From the NCBI GenBank assembly GCA_023458055.1, contig JAEXAW010000022.1, positions 1 through 64,000 on the forward strand: DNA of 64,000 bases, written 5' to 3'. A program made the position numbers and the translations under genes. Positions within the stretch are counted from its first letter, which is position 1. Each line of letters begins with the position of its first letter. Shown here in pieces: positions 35,133 through 44,788 of this stretch. Under the pieces are notes generated by a model. That model had not been told where the DNA came from, ran no database searches, and saw nothing but the letters and a program-made list of their open reading frames with translations. Origin of the DNA: Pseudomonadota bacterium. Lineage in GTDB: Bacteria; Pseudomonadota; Alphaproteobacteria; Sphingomonadales; Sphingomonadaceae.

Positions 35133-35617
35133 GCGTCCGTCGCTTCGCTTTCGCCCGCCAAATTGATCGGACCGGATGGTTGGATGGTCGAAATCGCATG
35201 TTTATAGACCAGTTGCACCATATGATCGCGCTCGAGCAGCATGCAGAAAAGGTCGAAGGCCGCCACTTCACCTTGCAGCATCACGCCATTTACCAGAAAC
35301 ATCGTTACGGGATCCTTGGCTTTATGCACTGCATTAAGAAACACTTCCTGCAACAAGCGTGCCTTGGACTGCGTTGCCTCAAAGCTTTCCCGAATAGGAG
35401 CAAGGTCCATTGTCTGCGACGGCATGATTGTCGAAATGGCATGCTTATAAACAAGCTGCGACTGGCCATCTCGCCGCAACAGAACCGAGAAATTGTCAAA
35501 CCAGGTAATGATCCCCTGTAGCTTGACGCCCTTGACGAGGAACATCGTCACCGGGGTTTTCGTCTTGCGCAGAGAATTGAGGAAAACGTCTTGCAGATTA
35601 TTGACCTTTTCGGACAT
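35129..35617 (-). CDS. hfq: Tandem-duplicated RNA chaperone Hfq
   Basis: This RNA chaperone pairs small RNAs with mRNAs. Unlike the usual single Sm domain of 70-100 residues, this 162-residue protein has two full Hfq copies. Copy 1 is about residues 8-66 and copy 2 about 89-147, both with the Sm2 signature LVYKHAISTI (KH at 58-59 and 139-140) and the sRNA-binding Gln (Q9, Q90). The copies differ at the rim (LRKTKTP versus VHKAKDP). A ring of three such chains could mimic the hexamer; that is inference. I chose the ATG at 35617 (MSEKVNNLQDVF) over an upstream in-frame start at 35656. Confidence 0.93.
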   Translation of the reverse strand: MSEKVNNLQDVFLNSLRKTKTPVTMFLVKGVKLQGIITWFDNFSVLLRRDGQSQLVYKHAISTIMPSQTMDLAPIRESFEATQSKARLLQEVFLNAVHKAKDPVTMFLVNGVMLQGEVAAFDLFCMLLERDHMVQLVYKHAISTIQPSGPINLAGESEATDA

Positions 35618-35731
35618 CCCGTTGGCCCTTTCGGTTCTTGGCGGAGCTTTCCGCAATTGTCATTCGACTATGGGATGAGCGACCCATCCGTCAATCAGAT
35701 ATATGGTGTTGATTTCATAAGTCCAGTATCG

Positions 35732-37126
35732 TCATTCTTCACCATCAGCCTCGCCTCCTAATTTCGTTTCGGCGATCCCCAGAAGCTTCAATTTTCTATG
35801 CAGGGCGGAACGCTCCATTCCGATGAAAGTTGCGGTGCGCGAAACATTGCCGGAAAACCGCCGGATCTGAACGCGCAAATACTCCCGCTCGAAATTCTCG
35901 CGGGCTTCGCGCAGTGGCGCGCCCATCAACGAGGCCGCGGCCCCTCCCCCCTGATGCTGACTACCCAAAATTTCGGACGGGAGCATATCGACGTCAATCT
36001 GTCCAAGCCGATCGCCGGGTGCCAAAATCATCACCCTTTCGATCACGTTGCGCAACTGCCGGACGTTACCGGGCCAATCATAAGCCTCAAGCGTCGCCAA
36101 GGCATCGGCCGATAGTTCGGGCGCTTCAATTCGCCGTTCATTGGCATAGCGCGCGAGAAAATAATTGGCGAGAACGCCAATATCTTCGCGCCGCTCGCGC
36201 AGGGCGGGAAGGTGGACCGGCACGACATTCAGCCGGTAATAGAGATCTTCGCGGAAGCGACGTTCAGCGATTTCATCGACTAGGTTGCGTGCCGTTCCGG
36301 AAACGATGCGGACATCAACCTTTACCTGCCGCGTTCCGCCAACACGCACGAAGCTCTGATCCGTCAAAACCCGCAAGATCTTACCCTGCGTGGTCGTCGG
36401 CATGTCGGCCACTTCATCGAGAAAAAGCGTTCCGCCATGGGCTTGTTCGAGAAAACCCGGTTTGATGGTACCATCGCCAAGTTCGACACCGAACAGCTCT
36501 TCTTCCACCGTCTCGGGTTCCATGCGCGCGGCCGTCACGACGTGGAAAGGACCACTTGCCCGGTTACTCCAGCTATGCAGCAGCCTTGCCGCAACCTCCT
36601 TACCGACACCGGAAGGACCGGAAATCAGCACCCGCGAACCCGTGCCAGCGACCCGCTTCAATGTCGCCCGGACATTGTTCATCGCGGTGCTGCTGCCCGT
36701 CAATTCCTGGACATGGCCAACACGCGCCCGCAATGCTTCATTCTCGCGGCGTAAGCGATCCGTCTCGGTCGCCCGCTCAACCATAAGAAGAAGCTTTTCC
36801 GCCTCGAATGGCTTTTCGATAAAGTCCACCGCGCCCTTGCGAATGGCGGCAACAGCTGTGTCGATATTCCCATGCCCAGAGATCACCAGGACGGGGATCG
36901 AAGGGTCACGCTGCTTAACTTCTTCAAGCAGTTCCAGCCCGTCCAGTTTCGATCCTTGGAGCCATACATCGATTAGCGCGAGCGAAGGACGACGTTCGGC
37001 AATAGCGGCCAGTGCATCATCGCTATTCGCGGCGGACCGGCAACTGTAGCCTTCGTCCTCAAGCACACCGGCGACGAGGTCGCGGATGTCGCGCTCATCA
37101 TCAACGATCAAAATATCTAACGCCAT
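35732..37126 (-). CDS. ntrX: Nitrogen-assimilation response regulator NtrX
   Basis: This 464-residue response regulator has a receiver domain (ILIVDDERDIR, phospho-site in LIDVWL), an AAA+ domain with Walker A GPSGVGKEV and Walker B GGTLFLDEVADMP, and a C-terminal Fis-type HTH (RTATFIGMERSALHRKL). The sigma-54 contact loop GAFTGA is absent; the stretch reads GVELGDGTIKPGF, as in other alphaproteobacterial NtrX proteins. It therefore probably does not activate sigma-54 in the classic way. It lies 12 bases after its kinase gene ntrY, with AAGGTAAG as ribosome-binding site. Confidence 0.93.
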   Translation of the reverse strand: MALDILIVDDERDIRDLVAGVLEDEGYSCRSAANSDDALAAIAERRPSLALIDVWLQGSKLDGLELLEEVKQRDPSIPVLVISGHGNIDTAVAAIRKGAVDFIEKPFEAEKLLLMVERATETDRLRRENEALRARVGHVQELTGSSTAMNNVRATLKRVAGTGSRVLISGPSGVGKEVAARLLHSWSNRASGPFHVVTAARMEPETVEEELFGVELGDGTIKPGFLEQAHGGTLFLDEVADMPTTTQGKILRVLTDQSFVRVGGTRQVKVDVRIVSGTARNLVDEIAERRFREDLYYRLNVVPVHLPALRERREDIGVLANYFLARYANERRIEAPELSADALATLEAYDWPGNVRQLRNVIERVMILAPGDRLGQIDVDMLPSEILGSQHQGGGAAASLMGAPLREARENFEREYLRVQIRRFSGNVSRTATFIGMERSALHRKLKLLGIAETKLGGEADGEE

Positions 37127-37138
37127 CTTTTACTTACC

Positions 37139-39403
37139 TTAAATATTGCGCGACAGCGATGCGGGAACGACTTCCCTGTCAGTAACATCCTGATCGGTTC
37201 CTTCGCCAGCAAGGGGGGCAAGCACGGTCGGATTGAACAAGATGCTTACGACAGTGCCTCCCCCTGCCCGATCTTCAAATTCTATGCTCCCGAAATGCTC
37301 CTCGACAATTTTCTTGACGATAGCGAGGCCAAGTCCGGTGCCCCCTTCTCGCGTCGTCATATAGGGTTCTACAATTGCTGCGCGTTCCTTGGGTAGACCG
37401 ACCCCTGTATCCGCGAGCGTAATCTGCAATTCTTGGTCAGACGGTCGTGATATGCTGAGTTGAATGCTGTCTTTTGCTGCGCCATTGGCCTTAGGGACAA
37501 TTGCCTCTACCGCGTTTTTGACAATGTTCGTGAAAAGCTGAGCCATCTGACGGCGGTCACAAACGAGGGGCTCGTTTGGTCGGTCGGCATGAACCTCGAA
37601 AATGATCGCGGGGTGCGCAATCTCGTGAAGGAACATCGCCTGTTTGCCCAAATCAACGATATTTTCCTCGCGAAATACCGGCTTGGGCATGCGCGCGAAA
37701 CTGGAAAATTCATCGACCATACGCCGGAGATCCGCAACCTGACGCACGATTGTTTCCGTCAACTTTTGGAAAACGCCTCGGTCTCCCTCAACGCTTTCCC
37801 CATAACGACGCTGCAAGCGTTCCGCGGCCAACTGGATCGGGGTCAGCGGATTTTTGATCTCATGCGCAATACGGCGGGCAACATCGGACCAAGCCGCCCG
37901 ACGCTGATCAAGCAACTGTTGCGTAATATCTTCAAACGTTACGACATAGCCGACAACATCATGAACGTTCTTCGCTGCAAATGTCCGTTCTTCTCCGGCG
38001 ATGGTTACTTGCAATATTGTCTCACCTTGCTTGCGAGCTACAAATTGATCCAACTCGGGAACAAACTTATCAAGCGGTTGGCCGATTACCTCAGCCCGAT
38101 CAGCCCTCAGCAGCGCTTCTCCGGAGCGATTGAGCAACCGGATGGTGCGACTCTGGTCGAGCGACATCACACCTGATGAGACGCCCGAGAGCACGGTTTC
38201 AATAAAAGCGCGCCGCGCTTCCAACTGGTTATTTGCCTGGATCAGCGCGCTCGTCTGACCACCCAATTGTTCGGTCATCTGATTGAACGTACTTGCGAGC
38301 GTCCCGATTTCATCCTGCCCACGATATTCGGTCACGCGCGCGGACAAATCGCCGGCTGCAACCCGACGCGACGCCGCAACCAATTCAACCACAGGCCGGA
38401 CAAGGCGGTCTGCCACCAACAGCGCGACCCAAACTGCAAACCCTACCAGCATCAGGGACAGCAGAAAAAGCGCTATATTGAATTGAAGCTGGAGTTGCTT
38501 GGAGCGCGCAAAAAGGCTGTTATAATCGGCCAGTACCGCTCCAGCGCGCTCCGTCTGCCCGGACCCCAGAATCTTGGAGTCACGTGACACGTACAGGTAG
38601 ATCTGGCTGCCAGGTTGGAGCAAAGTGGCCGCCGCGAACCGGTCCGCCGTTTCGACCGGCACAACTTCTTCACCTGCACCAAGCCGCGCCGCGATTTCAG
38701 GGGTGATACGATGGGTCGCAGGCCGGTTATCCGGTTCCACCATAGCGGGTGTCCGCGCAACGCCATCTTTACCAATTTCAATGATAGCCGATTGGCTGAG
38801 TCGCCTCGTCACGGCTTGCCAAACATAATATTCCTTGAATTCTTCGCTATTTACGGGGACCCGCGACAGCTTGTCACGCAGGTCCGATGCCATGGCCACC
38901 GCATTGTTAGAGATATCGGCAATATTTTCAGCCTTATACCCCTCGGCGAAAGTAGCGGCGTTTTCAAACATGCCGCGCGAGCGGTCGGAAAACCAGAAGT
39001 CGACTCCATATTGAAATAGCATCGACGCAAAAATTGCCACGAGCAAGGTCGGCACCGCAGCAATGGTTGAAAAGAGCGCCACCAGACGCACATGCAATCG
39101 ACCGTTACCGCCGATGGCCGTCCGCGCCGCCCGCGCCTTTGCAATGCGGCGACCGAACAGTACGAGGAGTCCCATTGATGGCACCAGGTTGGCGATCAAC
39201 AGCGCAGCCGCCAAAACGGGGCTAAGCAGGCTTTGCTGCTGTTTCCCGGATGTAACGATAAAATAAGTAGCGATTGAAACCGCAATGAAGCTGCCCAGCA
39301 CCAGCCATTCGACCAGCGGCGTCAACCTTGACCAAGGTGATACAACTTCGGCCTCATCCGGCTGCGCGGCGACCTGCGGGGTCTCGGTCAGGTTGAACTG
39401 CAT
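37139..39403 (-). CDS. ntrY: Sensor histidine kinase NtrY
   Basis: This membrane kinase partner of NtrX has 754 residues. Three or four N-terminal membrane helices and an extracytoplasmic segment are followed by a HAMP domain, a PAS domain, and the kinase core with HisKA HEIKNPLTPIQLAAERL and ATPase boxes TGVGLPK and GTGLGLAIVKKI. The ATG at 39403 (MQFNLTETPQ) has AAGG upstream and is preferred over an in-frame start at 39442. It senses redox/nitrogen-related signals in relatives; the signal here is unknown. Confidence 0.93.
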   Translation of the reverse strand: MQFNLTETPQVAAQPDEAEVVSPWSRLTPLVEWLVLGSFIAVSIATYFIVTSGKQQQSLLSPVLAAALLIANLVPSMGLLVLFGRRIAKARAARTAIGGNGRLHVRLVALFSTIAAVPTLLVAIFASMLFQYGVDFWFSDRSRGMFENAATFAEGYKAENIADISNNAVAMASDLRDKLSRVPVNSEEFKEYYVWQAVTRRLSQSAIIEIGKDGVARTPAMVEPDNRPATHRITPEIAARLGAGEEVVPVETADRFAAATLLQPGSQIYLYVSRDSKILGSGQTERAGAVLADYNSLFARSKQLQLQFNIALFLLSLMLVGFAVWVALLVADRLVRPVVELVAASRRVAAGDLSARVTEYRGQDEIGTLASTFNQMTEQLGGQTSALIQANNQLEARRAFIETVLSGVSSGVMSLDQSRTIRLLNRSGEALLRADRAEVIGQPLDKFVPELDQFVARKQGETILQVTIAGEERTFAAKNVHDVVGYVVTFEDITQQLLDQRRAAWSDVARRIAHEIKNPLTPIQLAAERLQRRYGESVEGDRGVFQKLTETIVRQVADLRRMVDEFSSFARMPKPVFREENIVDLGKQAMFLHEIAHPAIIFEVHADRPNEPLVCDRRQMAQLFTNIVKNAVEAIVPKANGAAKDSIQLSISRPSDQELQITLADTGVGLPKERAAIVEPYMTTREGGTGLGLAIVKKIVEEHFGSIEFEDRAGGGTVVSILFNPTVLAPLAGEGTDQDVTDREVVPASLSRNI

Positions 39404-39480
39404 TGTGGCCTTGATACGACATTTGCGTTGCAAAAGGAACACAGTAAATGCCTACCGCCGCTAGCCCCTTTTGATCCGGT

Positions 39481-40896
39481 CTAACGCAACCCGAGATGCA
39501 GAATTTTTTTGCGTAATGTGTTGCGGTTGATCCCCAAATGTTCGGCGACGCGTAGCTGGTTTCCCTGATGATATCGCAGCAAATAGGCAATCAGTGGGCG
39601 TTCCATCTCGGACAGCAACTCTTCATAAAGATGGCCGAAGCTGGTAGCATCGCCAACGACCCCTTCGAGTTTTTGCTCCAGAGCTGCCTCGAAACTGTCT
39701 CCCAGCCTGACCGCGTCAAGTCCAGGGCGCCCCTGCACTCCCTGCATGAGGGCCGTAACATCATCGACGCTGATTTGCTCGTTACGCGCCAGAATAAGCA
39801 GTCGCTGTACGACATTTTTGAGCTCCCGGATGTTCCCCGGCCAGTCGTGCGCTACCAGCCGTTTCACAGCTTCCGAGGCGAAGCTTTTTCTTGGCAAACC
39901 TTCGGCGGCCGATTGCGAAATGAAATGCTCGATTAGCGCCGGAATATCCTCGCGGCGATCACGAAGAGGAGGGAGCGCGATGGGGATAACATTGAGCCGG
40001 TAATAAAGGTCTTCGCGGAACCGGTTCTGCCTGATGAGATCGGGCAGGTCCTGGTTGGTTGCAGCGATGACACGGCTATCGGTTTTGATCGGACGTGCGC
40101 CGCCAACCGGCATGAATTCGCCAGATTGCAGAACTCGTAGCAAACGGGTCTGCGCCTCCATCGGCATGTCACCGATTTCGTCGAGAAACAAAGTGCCACC
40201 ACTCGCTTGCTCAAATCGCCCCGTCGCACGGGCGTGAGCTCCCGTAAAAGCGCCTTTCTCGTGACCGAAAAGTTCGGCCTCGATCAACTCGCGCGGGATT
40301 GCAGCCATGTTGACGGCGACAAACGGTCCGCCGCTACGCCGCCCCGTTTCGTGAATGGCCTGCGCGACCAACTCTTTGCCAGTACCGGATTCTCCCAAAA
40401 CCAATACCGAAAGATCATTCGAAGCGAGCCGCGCGATTGTCCGATACACGTCCTGCATCGATTGCGCCCTGCCGATCAACGGCAAATCGTCCGCGGTAGT
40501 TTGCACGTCGACCTTGGTCCCGACGTCAGGCGCGCGCGCAAGTGCGCTTCTGACGGTTCTCACCAACTCCTTCAGATCAAACGGCTTGGGCAGATAGTCA
40601 AATGCGCCTTCTTCGGTCGCCCGGATTGCCGTGTTGAGCGTATTTTGGGCGGATAGCACAATGACAGCGCCAATATTATAATGCCGCTGCAATCCGGTAA
40701 GCTCGTGAAGTCCATTACCATCGGGCAAGATAACATCGGTGATCATCAAAGCATATGCCCGCCCGCCAAGTGCGCTGTTTCTACCAGCTATCGATGCGAC
40801 ATGGTGGACATCATAACCTTCGCGCCGCAGGGCGGTTTCCACGACCAACGCGATGGCTGCGTCGTCTTCGACCAGGAGAATGGAAACCTCGGTCAT
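39481..40896 (-). CDS. ntrC: Nitrogen regulator NtrC (NR-I)
   Basis: This 471-residue sigma-54 activator has a receiver domain (ILLVEDDAAIA), an AAA+ domain with GESGTGKELVAQ, an intact GAFTGA loop and GGTLFLDEIGDMP, and a C-terminal Fis-like HTH ending LGINRNTLRKKILHLGL. It activates nitrogen-assimilation promoters when phosphorylated by NtrB, whose gene overlaps its start by four bases (ATGA). The presence of GAFTGA here contrasts with its loss in NtrX. Confidence 0.96.
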   Translation of the reverse strand: MTEVSILLVEDDAAIALVVETALRREGYDVHHVASIAGRNSALGGRAYALMITDVILPDGNGLHELTGLQRHYNIGAVIVLSAQNTLNTAIRATEEGAFDYLPKPFDLKELVRTVRSALARAPDVGTKVDVQTTADDLPLIGRAQSMQDVYRTIARLASNDLSVLVLGESGTGKELVAQAIHETGRRSGGPFVAVNMAAIPRELIEAELFGHEKGAFTGAHARATGRFEQASGGTLFLDEIGDMPMEAQTRLLRVLQSGEFMPVGGARPIKTDSRVIAATNQDLPDLIRQNRFREDLYYRLNVIPIALPPLRDRREDIPALIEHFISQSAAEGLPRKSFASEAVKRLVAHDWPGNIRELKNVVQRLLILARNEQISVDDVTALMQGVQGRPGLDAVRLGDSFEAALEQKLEGVVGDATSFGHLYEELLSEMERPLIAYLLRYHQGNQLRVAEHLGINRNTLRKKILHLGLR

Positions 40897-41996
40897 GCCT
40901 CTGCACCGCTCACAGGAAGGTGCAGCCGAAAATAGGAAAGACCCTGCTCGTGATCGCGATGATAACGGACCAGTCCGCCCATTTCGCGCATCAGCTTATC
41001 GACCAGAGCTAGCCCTAATCCCTGCCCGCCCCGCTTGCCGCTTTCAAGGTCCCTCCCTGTCACAAATGGGCTGAACATATCCTCGACCAATAGCTGCGGA
41101 ACGCCCGGGCCGTTGTCGCAAACGGTAATTTCAACGGGTAGTGCGATCCGGCCCCGACCGTCACCCGCATCATAGGATAGGCCATGACGGAACGCCGTGC
41201 CAAGCTTGATCATCGGTTTAGGCGTATTGACGAGTGCTTCGGCGGCATTCTTGATGAGGTTGATGAGGATTTGGACGAGCCCATCGTGCGAAATCATGGC
41301 CTCAGGCAATGACGGGTCATAATCTTCATAAATTGTGACCTCATTGGCAAAACCGGCCTTAGCAATTTCTCTCGCTTGATTGATCGCCGGATAGATATTT
41401 TCCAACGACAGCGCGTAAGGCTGATGCCTGGAGAAATTTTGCATGCCATCAATCAATGATGCGATCCGGTCCACTTCTGTACATATTAACTGCGCAAAGC
41501 GCGACGCATCCTCGTCGCTCGCTCCCTCGATCAGTTGCGCGGCGCCGCGAATGCCGGATAGTGGATTTTTGATCTCATGGGCGAGCATTGCAGCAGCGCC
41601 CATGGCCGTCCGTGCGGCGCTCCCCGGGCGTTGCTGTGAGAGCGATGCGCCGCTTTGGGGCAATGCGATCATGCGGTATCCTTGCTCGCCATGCGCGGGA
41701 CTAACCATCAGGTCGATAATATGTTGACCCGAACGCCCCAGCCTTGCGACGACGTCGAATGCCGAAAAGCTTTTGCCATCATCAGCCCATAGCGCTTGAA
41801 GATCAACATGGGAAAGGTCCAGGATGGCGCTCAATTGCTCATTGATCAGCGTCATCCGCGAATGATTGAACAGCGATTCCGCAGCAGCATTAGCCTCGAC
41901 AATGACTTGCCGTTTATCGACGATCAATGTTGGAACGGGGTGCGCAGCAATGGCGTCGCTGGCGGAATAATCCTGTTGCCGGATTGCCCGCTTCAC
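40893..41996 (-). CDS. ntrB: Nitrogen regulation histidine kinase NtrB (NR-II)
   Basis: This soluble 367-residue kinase/phosphatase of NtrC is controlled by PII in relatives. A PAS domain precedes HisKA LAHEIKNPLSGIRGAAQL; the ATPase boxes are VCDNGPGVP and GGQGLGLALVDKL. The stop overlaps the ntrC start and its own ATG overlaps the dusB stop, so dusB-ntrB-ntrC form a coupled operon, matching the nifR3-ntrB-ntrC order known from alphaproteobacteria. Confidence 0.95.
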   Translation of the reverse strand: MKRAIRQQDYSASDAIAAHPVPTLIVDKRQVIVEANAAAESLFNHSRMTLINEQLSAILDLSHVDLQALWADDGKSFSAFDVVARLGRSGQHIIDLMVSPAHGEQGYRMIALPQSGASLSQQRPGSAARTAMGAAAMLAHEIKNPLSGIRGAAQLIEGASDEDASRFAQLICTEVDRIASLIDGMQNFSRHQPYALSLENIYPAINQAREIAKAGFANEVTIYEDYDPSLPEAMISHDGLVQILINLIKNAAEALVNTPKPMIKLGTAFRHGLSYDAGDGRGRIALPVEITVCDNGPGVPQLLVEDMFSPFVTGRDLESGKRGGQGLGLALVDKLMREMGGLVRYHRDHEQGLSYFRLHLPVSGAEA

Positions 41997-42994
41997 GCTG
42001 CCTGACGTTCCAGCCAGGGTTCGTAAAAACGTGCCAGCATGTCGAGCACCGTCCGGCTGTCAGGAACCTGATTAACGGCGTTGCGAAACTCGGCGGATGC
42101 GTGCAGACCCTTGGTATACCAGCCGATATGCTTGCGCGCCATGTTGACGCCGGTTGCTTCGCCATAATGATCGAGCATCATGCGATAATGTTCAACAATG
42201 AGAGCATATTGCTCGGCGAGCGAAGGGTCGGCACGGCGTTCGCCGGTCGCGAACCAATGCATCACTTGGCCCAGGAGCCATGGTTTGCCATAGGCACCGC
42301 GTCCGATCATTACGCCGTCGGCCCCGCTTTGTTCAAGCGCGGTTTCCGCATCTTCAATCGAGCAGATGTCGCCATTGACGATGACCGGAAGTTTGACCGC
42401 CTGCTTAACCTTAGCGACAAATTTCCAGTCAGCGGTGTCGCGGTACATCTGGCAACGGGTCCGCCCATGCACCGTGATAAGCTGCGCACCAAGATCTTCG
42501 GCAATATGGGCAAGCTCGGGTGCGTTAAGGCTGGCATGATCCCAACCCATCCGCATCTTGACCGTCACGGGAACTTTGACGGCCTTGACTGTCGCCTCAA
42601 TGAGCGACGCCGCCAAAGGAAGGTCGCGCATTAAAGCCGAGCCCGCATCGCCATTGACAACCTTTTTGACCGGGCACCCCATGTTGATGTCGATGATTGC
42701 GGCACCGCGATCTTCGTTGAGCTTAGCCGCTTCCGCCATTTCAGTGGGGTTGCAGCCCGCCAACTGCATCGACACAGGTTCTTCAACCGGATGCCATGCG
42801 GCCTTCTGAAGCGACTGGCGGGTTTCGCGGATCATCGCCGGGCTGGCAATCATTTCCGTGACGTTCAAGCCCGAGCCATAGCGCCGCACGAGCGTCCGGA
42901 ATGGCATGTCGGTCACACCTGTCATTGGCGCGAGGACGACGGGTTGATCGATCACTACCGGACCGATTGCAATAGGTTTCAAACGAGCTGTCAA
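41993..42994 (-). CDS. dusB: tRNA-dihydrouridine synthase DusB
   Basis: This 333-residue FMN enzyme reduces uridines in the tRNA D-loop. It shows the APMTGVTDMPFR flavin-binding start and catalytic cysteine in INMGCPVKKV, with VTVKMRMGWD and TVHGRTRCQMY segments. The open frame begins with TTG at 42994, without a clear ribosome-binding site; a second in-frame TTG at 42982 is possible, so the exact start is uncertain. It is the first gene of the ntr operon and diverges from ispDF. Confidence 0.93.
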   Translation of the reverse strand: MTARLKPIAIGPVVIDQPVVLAPMTGVTDMPFRTLVRRYGSGLNVTEMIASPAMIRETRQSLQKAAWHPVEEPVSMQLAGCNPTEMAEAAKLNEDRGAAIIDINMGCPVKKVVNGDAGSALMRDLPLAASLIEATVKAVKVPVTVKMRMGWDHASLNAPELAHIAEDLGAQLITVHGRTRCQMYRDTADWKFVAKVKQAVKLPVIVNGDICSIEDAETALEQSGADGVMIGRGAYGKPWLLGQVMHWFATGERRADPSLAEQYALIVEHYRMMLDHYGEATGVNMARKHIGWYTKGLHASAEFRNAVNQVPDSRTVLDMLARFYEPWLERQAA

Positions 42995-43001
42995 AATGAA
43001 T

Positions 43002-43020
43002 CTGCCTAAAATTTAGGCAG
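43002..43020. promoter_or_regulatory. Perfect 19-base palindrome between dusB-ntr and ispDF
   Basis: CTGCCTAAAATTTAGGCAG has two 9-bp arms around one base. It lies in the short divergent region, 7 bases before the dusB start and 42 bases before the ispDF ATG. The place and symmetry suggest an operator shared by both transcripts. As a terminator it would be weak because no T-run follows on either strand. Confidence 0.5.
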
Positions 43021-43062
43021 CACATACAGAATTTGCGGTTGGCGGGCAAGTCATCCCCGATT

Positions 43063-44238
43063 ATGGCTCCAGATGTGAACCAACTACGCTCCCCATACAC
43101 CGCTATCATCGTCGCTGCCGGCAAAGGAAGTCGGGCGGGCGGTGATTTACCCAAACAGTTCAGAGATGTTCGTGGAAAGCCTGTTTTGCGCTGGAGTTTG
43201 GAACGCTTTTCGGGTGACGAGCGATGCGAGCGCGTGCTTGTCGTTCATGCTGGTGACCAGCGGGAACAGGTTACAGCGATAACCGGCAGTCTTCCCAAAG
43301 TCGAGATGATCGAGGGAGGCGAGACCCGTCGTGAATCTGTGCGCAATGCGCTCGAGCATCTCTTTAAAGCCGGCGGCCCTCGGCTGGTTTTGATCCATGA
43401 TGCTGCGCGACCCTTTCTACCAACGACGGTGATCGATCATATATTGGACCGACTTTCCGCCTGCGCAGGTGTCGTACCCGTTTTGGCAGTGACCGACACC
43501 ATGGTTGTTGCCGAACAGGACTTGGTCGGCGATGTGGTTCCGCGCCAGTCCTTGCGCCGCGTACAGACGCCGCAGGGGTTTCAATTTGATGCGATCCTGG
43601 ACGCGCACCGGCAGTGGACCGGAGGAGATGCGACCGATGATGCGCAAATGCTGCGTGCAGCAGGATCGGAGATACATATGGTCGATGGCTCCCCTGAACT
43701 TGAGAAGATAACCTTCCCGGAAGATTTTGCTCTTGCAGAAAATGGTTCTAAACCAGCACTGCGGATAGCAATGGGTATGGGCTACGATGTCCACCGTCTG
43801 GTTGCGGGTAAGGAACTTTGGCTCGGAGGCGTTTCGATCCCGCATAGTCATGGCTTATCGGGACATAGCGATGCCGACGCTGCGCTCCACGCGCTGACCG
43901 ACGCTATTCTCGGCGCACTAGCCGAAGGCGACATCGGCCAGCATTTCCCCCCCTCAGACCCACAATGGAAAGGTACCGCATCGTGGCAATTTCTAGACTT
44001 TGCCCGTGAACGAGCCACGATCCGTGGCGGTGATATTCAATCTGTCGATCTTACCATCATCTGCGAAGCGCCAAAAATTGCCCCATATCGCGAGGCAATA
44101 AGAAACCGCATTGCTGATATTTTGCAATTGTCCGTTGACCGCATTAGTGTGAAAGCAACTACTACCGAAGGGCTGGGATTTGCGGGACGACGCGAAGGTA
44201 TCGCAGCGCAAGCAATCGTAAGCCTGTCGCTCCCTTAA
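43063..44238 (+). CDS. ispDF: Bifunctional IspD/IspF isoprenoid enzyme
   Basis: This fusion covers two steps of the MEP isoprenoid pathway in 391 residues. The N-terminal IspD part (cytidylyltransferase, roughly residues 1-225) has VAAGKGSRAGG and DAARPFLP. The C-terminal IspF part (cyclodiphosphate synthase) starts at MGYDVHRL and has GHSDADAALHALTDAILGAL and KATTTEGLGF. Such fusions are typical of alpha- and epsilonproteobacteria. The ATG at 43063 is preferred over an in-frame TTG at 43033. Confidence 0.95.
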   Translation: MAPDVNQLRSPYTAIIVAAGKGSRAGGDLPKQFRDVRGKPVLRWSLERFSGDERCERVLVVHAGDQREQVTAITGSLPKVEMIEGGETRRESVRNALEHLFKAGGPRLVLIHDAARPFLPTTVIDHILDRLSACAGVVPVLAVTDTMVVAEQDLVGDVVPRQSLRRVQTPQGFQFDAILDAHRQWTGGDATDDAQMLRAAGSEIHMVDGSPELEKITFPEDFALAENGSKPALRIAMGMGYDVHRLVAGKELWLGGVSIPHSHGLSGHSDADAALHALTDAILGALAEGDIGQHFPPSDPQWKGTASWQFLDFARERATIRGGDIQSVDLTIICEAPKIAPYREAIRNRIADILQLSVDRISVKATTTEGLGFAGRREGIAAQAIVSLSLP

Positions 44239-44258
44239 CTGAACAGAATCGATCAACT

Positions 44259-44780
44259 ATGCCAAGTGCTGCCGAATATTGGGCTCAAATGACAGCAGGG
44301 TCGGTGCGGGTTCTTGAAGAGAATCGTGCCGCTGGACGCAAGATTGCAATGGTCGAAAGCTGCACCGGCGGCATGGTCATGGCCGCGCTCACCTCCGTGC
44401 CCGGCGCATCGGACATATTCGACCGAGGCTGGGTGACCTATTCCGACGAGGCTAAGATTGAGACGCTTGGTGTAAACAGTGACATCATCGAAACCTTCGG
44501 GTCCGTTTCGGTCGCTTGCGCGTGGGCGATGGCAGTCGCTGCACTCAACAAAAGCGATGCCGATATCGCAGTATCGGTCACCGGAATAGCCGGCCCCGAT
44601 GGCGGATCGGAAAAGAAGCCGGTTGGTACGGTCGTATTCGGTCGCGCCCGCCGGGGTCAGGACCCGGATAATATCCATACCGATCATATTGTCTTCGACA
44701 GCAAGGACCGTGATGAAATCCGGCGCCTGGCCTCGCTCCATGCGCTCAAGCTCTTCTCACCGACCGCGGACGAAAACTGA
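44259..44780 (+). CDS. pncC: Nicotinamide-nucleotide amidase, CinA C-terminal type
   Basis: This 173-residue stand-alone CinA C-terminal domain recycles NMN to nicotinate mononucleotide. It shows MVESCTGGMV, WVTYSDEAKIETLGV and VSVTGIAGPDGGS, all conserved in PncC. The N-terminal CinA (ADP-ribose pyrophosphatase) domain is absent, which is usual in alphaproteobacteria. It follows ispDF by 20 bases on the same strand and converges on ratA. Confidence 0.9.
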   Translation: MPSAAEYWAQMTAGSVRVLEENRAAGRKIAMVESCTGGMVMAALTSVPGASDIFDRGWVTYSDEAKIETLGVNSDIIETFGSVSVACAWAMAVAALNKSDADIAVSVTGIAGPDGGSEKKPVGTVVFGRARRGQDPDNIHTDHIVFDSKDRDEIRRLASLHALKLFSPTADEN

Positions 44781-44788
44781 CGCTCGCG

